NCBI GenBank assembly: GCA_046313675.1
Contig: JBKBXU010000198.1
Coordinates: forward strand, 1 to 8,594
Reading direction: 5' to 3'
DNA from: JBKBXU01 sp046313675
GTDB lineage: Bacteria; Bacteroidota; Bacteroidia; Cytophagales; Cytophagaceae
Length of the DNA: 8,594 nucleotides
Part shown: piece by piece, positions 6,199-8,594 of the stretch
Position numbering within the stretch: position 1 is the stretch's first letter
Layout: the number at the start of each line of letters is the position of its first letter
Position numbers and translations under genes: made by a program
The notes under the pieces: generated by a model
What the model was told of the DNA's origin: nothing
The model's database searches: none
Seen by the model: only the letters and a program-made list of their open reading frames with translations

Positions 6199-6303
6199 TG
6201 AGAATGGAGAATGGGTTATTGTGATACTGGGAGATTGAGATATTAAGATAGTGGGTTATTAAGAGATTGAGTTGTTAGGTTATTAAGTTATTGGGAGATT
6301 GAG
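6199..6303. repeat. Degenerate low-complexity repeats, left arm of four-helix-bundle cassette
   Basis: A T/G/A-rich, nearly C-free stretch built from variants of GAGATTGAG and GGTTATTAAG. GAGATTGAG occurs at 6231, 6263 and 6295, exactly 32 bases apart. GGAGAATGGGTTATT (6206-6220) and GGTTATTAAGTTATT (6278-6292) recur in inverted orientation on the far side of the next gene. It has no coding potential. Confidence 0.7.
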
Positions 6304-6344
6304 AAACTTTAGTATTTTAGCAAAAAGTTCAACACAAATATGCT

Positions 6345-6712
6345 ATGAAGTTTGAATCTTTTGAAAACCTTGAAGTTTGGAAACTATCAAGGGAATTGAA
6401 ACTGGAGATTAAGGAAGTAATTGAAAAATTCCCAACTGAAGAAAAATATTTATTAAGGAATCAGTTAATAAGGTGTTCCCGATCTATAGGAGCTAATATC
6501 GCAGAGGGTTTGGTAGATTTCATTACAAAGAGAATATACGTTTTTGCCTCCATGCAAGAGGAAGTTTAATGGAAACTTTAAATCATTTAATTGATGCTAA
6601 TGACGAAAAATACATCTCTCAACAAGAACTCAACTTACTAAAAACAAAAATTTTATGGCTAAATAAAGTTCTTAATGGATATATAGCCTATTTAAGAAAA
6701 ATGGCAATGTAG
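6345..6712 (+). pseudogene. Four-helix-bundle protein (S23/IVS family), frameshifted
   Basis: The first frame gives 74 residues (6345-6569) with the family hallmark SIGANIAEG (47-55), then becomes nonsense after Gly55. In the -1 frame from about 6510 the sequence continues as the expected family segment GRFHYKENIRFC, then METLNHLIDANDEKYI and a helical end YLRKMAM, stopping at 6712. One extra T in the TTT at 6509-6511 would restore a normal-sized protein of about 122 residues. The family is known from ORFs within 23S rRNA intervening sequences and from diversity-generating retroelement accessory proteins, and is common as scattered single genes in Bacteroidota; its cellular role is unclear. 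No 23S rRNA or reverse transcriptase is present here. The shift falls on GGGTTTG (6506-6512), which is also an X-XXY-YYZ slippery heptamer in the right phase, so a mutation, a sequencing error or -1 frameshifting could explain it. A TAATG at 6567-6571 also gives a possible restart. No Shine-Dalgarno sequence is visible. Confidence 0.8.
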
Positions 6713-6950
6713 ATTGTTTAGTTGTTGATTGTTCGTTGTTAGTCATTAAGTTATTAGTTACTAAACATATATACTATCATCCATTAACTCAATAACCAAT
6801 ATTGCTTGTTATTAAGTTAATAAGTTACTGGTTATAACTACTAAACACATAATACTATCATTAACTCATTAACCATTAGCTTATTATCCTATTAATTTAA
6901 TAACTAATAACCCAGTAGCCAAATAACTTAATAACCATTCTCCTACCCCA
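6713..6950. repeat. Degenerate AT-rich repeats, right arm of four-helix-bundle cassette
   Basis: The 321-bp gap before fabG holds no gene. Most of it is low-complexity A/T DNA made of TTATTAAG/CTTAATAA-type words. An imperfect direct duplication of about 40 bp (6759-6799 and 6839-6877) shares TACTAAACA, ATACTATCAT, TTAACTCA and TAACCA blocks. The distal end carries AATAACTTAATAACC (6922-6936) and AATAACCATTCTCC (6930-6943), which are inverted copies of words in the left arm. The last 80 bp before fabG look like ordinary promoter DNA. Confidence 0.65.
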
Positions 6951-6976
6951 TTTTCAGAATAAAAACCCCAACCTAC

Positions 6977-7007
6977 TTTTAAAACTCGTCCACATCGTAT
7001 ATTTTTG
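6977..7007 (+). promoter_or_regulatory. Probable Bacteroidota-type promoter of fabG
   Basis: TATTTTTG (7000-7007) matches TAnnTTTG and ends 26 bases before the fabG ATG. TTTT (6977-6980) stands at the -33 position, 19 bases upstream, one mismatch from TTTG. Support is moderate because the surroundings are T-rich. Confidence 0.45.
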
Positions 7008-7033
7008 GCTTTTTCAATCTATACAATAAGAAA

Positions 7034-7780
7034 ATGAGTTTATTAAAAGGAAAAAATGTTCTTGTAACCGGCGCCTCTAAAGGAATAGGACGTGCCATTG
7101 CCATAAAATATGCACAGGAAGGAGCCAATGTTGCTTTTACCTATTTATCAAGTGTAGAAAAAGGACAAGCTCTTGAAAAAGAACTACAGGCTTTCGGTGT
7201 AAAAGTAAAAGGCTACCGTTCTGATGCGGCTGATTTTACGGCTGCTGAAGAGCTGGTTAATAACGTAGTTGCTGACTTCGGAACCCTGGATGTGTTAGTA
7301 AATAATGCCGGTGTAACCAGAGATGGTTTACTGATGCGCATGAGCGAAGAACAGTGGGATACCGTTATCAACATAAACCTTAAATCGGTATTTAACCTTA
7401 CCAAAAGTGCCATTCGTCAGTTAATGAAACAGAAATATGGCTCAATAATTAACATTACCTCCGTTGTTGGACTAAGAGGAAATGCAGGACAAGCCAACTA
7501 TGCTGCCTCAAAATCAGGCATAATCGGTTTTACTAAGTCCGTTGCATTGGAATTAGGATCAAGAAACATCCGTTGCAATGCCATAGCTCCCGGATTTATT
7601 GAGACAGAAATGACAGGACAGCTAGACCAGAACGTGGTTAAAGGTTGGACAGACGCTATCCCTTTAAAGAGGGCTGGAAGCGCAGAGGATGTTGCAAATT
7701 GTGCAGCATTCCTTGCTTCTGATATGTCGGCTTATATTACCGGACAGGTACTACAGGTTGACGGCGGAATGCTTACATAA
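7034..7780 (+). CDS. fabG: 3-oxoacyl-[acyl-carrier-protein] reductase
   Basis: A 248-residue classical short-chain dehydrogenase of normal FabG length, cytosolic, reducing 3-oxoacyl-ACP to 3-hydroxyacyl-ACP with NADPH in fatty acid elongation. Motifs are the Rossmann TGASKGIG (12-19), NNAG (90-93), and the catalytic tetrad Asn115 (in ININLKS), Ser143 (in ITSVVG), Tyr156 and Lys160 (YAASK). It also shows the FabG-typical stretches VTRDGLLMRMSEEQWD (94-109), RCNAIAPGFIETEMT (180-194) and the C-terminal ITGQVLQVDGGM (235-246). These FabG-specific segments favour FabG over other SDRs, although no acpP, fabD or fabF gene is adjacent to confirm the pathway. It is monocistronic by appearance: a repeat-rich gap with a probable promoter upstream and a strong terminator downstream. 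The start has no Shine-Dalgarno sequence. Confidence 0.93.
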   Translation: MSLLKGKNVLVTGASKGIGRAIAIKYAQEGANVAFTYLSSVEKGQALEKELQAFGVKVKGYRSDAADFTAAEELVNNVVADFGTLDVLVNNAGVTRDGLLMRMSEEQWDTVININLKSVFNLTKSAIRQLMKQKYGSIINITSVVGLRGNAGQANYAASKSGIIGFTKSVALELGSRNIRCNAIAPGFIETEMTGQLDQNVVKGWTDAIPLKRAGSAEDVANCAAFLASDMSAYITGQVLQVDGGMLT

Positions 7781-7790
7781 AAACATTCGT

Positions 7791-7822
7791 GTGCCGGATA
7801 TAAAATCCGGCACGTGTTTTTT
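7791..7822 (+). terminator. Intrinsic terminator of fabG
   Basis: A perfect 9-bp GC-rich stem, GTGCCGGAT (7791-7799) with ATCCGGCAC (7805-7813), closes a 5-nt loop and is followed by GTG and six T (7817-7822). It begins 10 bp after the fabG stop and 15 bp before the next start codon, so the downstream gene depends on read-through or a promoter overlapping this region. Confidence 0.9.
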
Positions 7823-7837
7823 CGTTGATAACACTAA

Positions 7838-8594
7838 ATGGAGAAATTTCAACTAATCACAGAATATTCACCCTGGTTTGCAATCCTGTGTATCCTCGCC
7901 GGTCTTGGATATGCATTTCTTCTATACCAAAAAAAAGGCCCATGGAATAACACCCTAAACAAAGTGCTCTTTTCTTTTCGCTTTGTTTTAATTACCGCTT
8001 TATGCCTTTTACTTCTGGGGCCTCTGGCAAGGTTTATAAAAAATTATATTGAAAGCCCCACTGTGGTATTTGCCATAGACAATTCACAATCCATCGAATA
8101 CGGAACAGATTCCCTAAGCCTTGCCGAATTCAGAAAAAACCTGAATATTCTTTCAGAAAACCTTAAAAAGGAAAATATTAAAACGGAATTTTACTTTCTT
8201 GATAATGCGGAAAACACCTCCTCTGATTTTAAATTTACAGCGGCTTCAACCGACCTGAGCAAGATTCTTAAAGACATACGTTCCGATTTTGAAAACAGGA
8301 ACATTAGCGCAATAATTATGGCATCCGATGGCATTTTTAACCAGGGAATATCTCCTGTTCACAGCCACCATCATGTTCCCATTTATACCATTGGATTGGG
8401 AGACACCATTGCAAAAAAAGACCTTAATTTAAAAAAGGTTTTCTATAACAAAATTGCTTATGCGGGCAACAAATTTCCTATAGTAGCGGAGATCCACAAT
8501 ACTGGCTATGAAGGTAAGGAAACCACAATATTCTTAAAGCAAAATAACAAGATTCTCGACAGAAAAACCCTACGATTTTCAAGAGAGCAGGATG
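7838..8594 (+). CDS. Membrane-anchored VWA-like protein (partial, C-terminus cut by window edge)
   Basis: An open frame from the ATG at 7838 runs off the window after 252 codons. Two hydrophobic segments at about 12-30 and 44-66 form an N-terminal hairpin. They are followed by a von Willebrand factor A-like region: VVFAIDNSQSI (76-86) holds the metal-binding DxSxS motif (Asp81, Ser83, Ser85), and IIMASDGIFNQG resembles the later strand carrying the second acidic metal ligand. VPIYTIGLGD closes the domain, and a beta-rich segment starting DLNLKKVFYNKIAYAGNKFPI looks like an Ig/CARDB-type domain. Large membrane VWA proteins of this layout, often near 700 residues, are common in Bacteroidota and resemble BatA/BatB-type proteins, but no MoxR ATPase or Bat gene is visible. 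The function is unknown. The start has no Shine-Dalgarno sequence and follows the fabG terminator. Confidence 0.75.
   Translation, partial: MEKFQLITEYSPWFAILCILAGLGYAFLLYQKKGPWNNTLNKVLFSFRFVLITALCLLLLGPLARFIKNYIESPTVVFAIDNSQSIEYGTDSLSLAEFRKNLNILSENLKKENIKTEFYFLDNAENTSSDFKFTAASTDLSKILKDIRSDFENRNISAIIMASDGIFNQGISPVHSHHHVPIYTIGLGDTIAKKDLNLKKVFYNKIAYAGNKFPIVAEIHNTGYEGKETTIFLKQNNKILDRKTLRFSREQD

Noticed and set aside
6345..6712. Diversity-generating retroelement accessory (Avd) gene or 23S rRNA intervening sequence
   Set aside because: No reverse transcriptase, template or variable repeat pair, and no rRNA sequence flanks the four-helix-bundle gene.
6199..6950. CRISPR array or insertion sequence
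   Set aside because: The repeats are degenerate and low-complexity, without regular repeat-spacer structure, and no transposase or cas gene is present.

Overview
The window looks like chromosomal DNA from a member of the Bacteroidota. The supporting signs are: promoter elements of the TTTG / TAnnTTTG type (clearest upstream of lpd); start sites that mostly lack a Shine-Dalgarno sequence; a secreted protein resembling the Bacteroidota-restricted DUF5723 family; an S23-type four-helix-bundle gene set in AT-rich degenerate repeats; and AT-rich codon use. No genus can be assigned from the sequence alone. No rRNA, tRNA, transposase, CRISPR array or phage gene was seen.

Layout. Bases 1-890 (minus) hold the N-terminal three quarters of a cystathionine gamma-synthase/lyase-type PLP enzyme, cut by the window edge. 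It is divergent from a TVP38/VTT-type membrane protein (985-1671, plus), which is followed by a signal-peptide-bearing, probably outer-membrane protein (1760-3211). Next come two tandem small heat-shock (Hsp20) genes (3390-3827 and 3918-4358), each followed by an intrinsic terminator. The first is preceded by a 19-bp perfect inverted repeat and a sigma-54-like -24/-12 element. Both have full AGGAGG ribosome binding sites, which no other gene here has. Convergent to them on the minus strand is a two-gene unit, dihydrolipoamide dehydrogenase lpd (4734-6128) and a single-domain rhodanese (4406-4723), with a good Bacteroidota-type promoter upstream of lpd. Bases 6199-6943 form a low-complexity, partly inverted-repeat-flanked island around a frameshifted four-helix-bundle gene. 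The window ends with fabG (7034-7780), its terminator, and the start of a membrane-anchored VWA-like protein (7838 to the edge).

Functionally this is mostly housekeeping: sulfur amino acid metabolism, the shared E3 subunit of 2-oxoacid dehydrogenases, and fatty acid elongation, with a proteostasis island between them. I see no obvious new defence or biosynthetic system. The least ordinary parts are the Hsp20 control region, the divergent second Hsp20 with a basic Trp-containing tail, and the four-helix-bundle cassette with its frameshift at a GGGTTTG heptamer.
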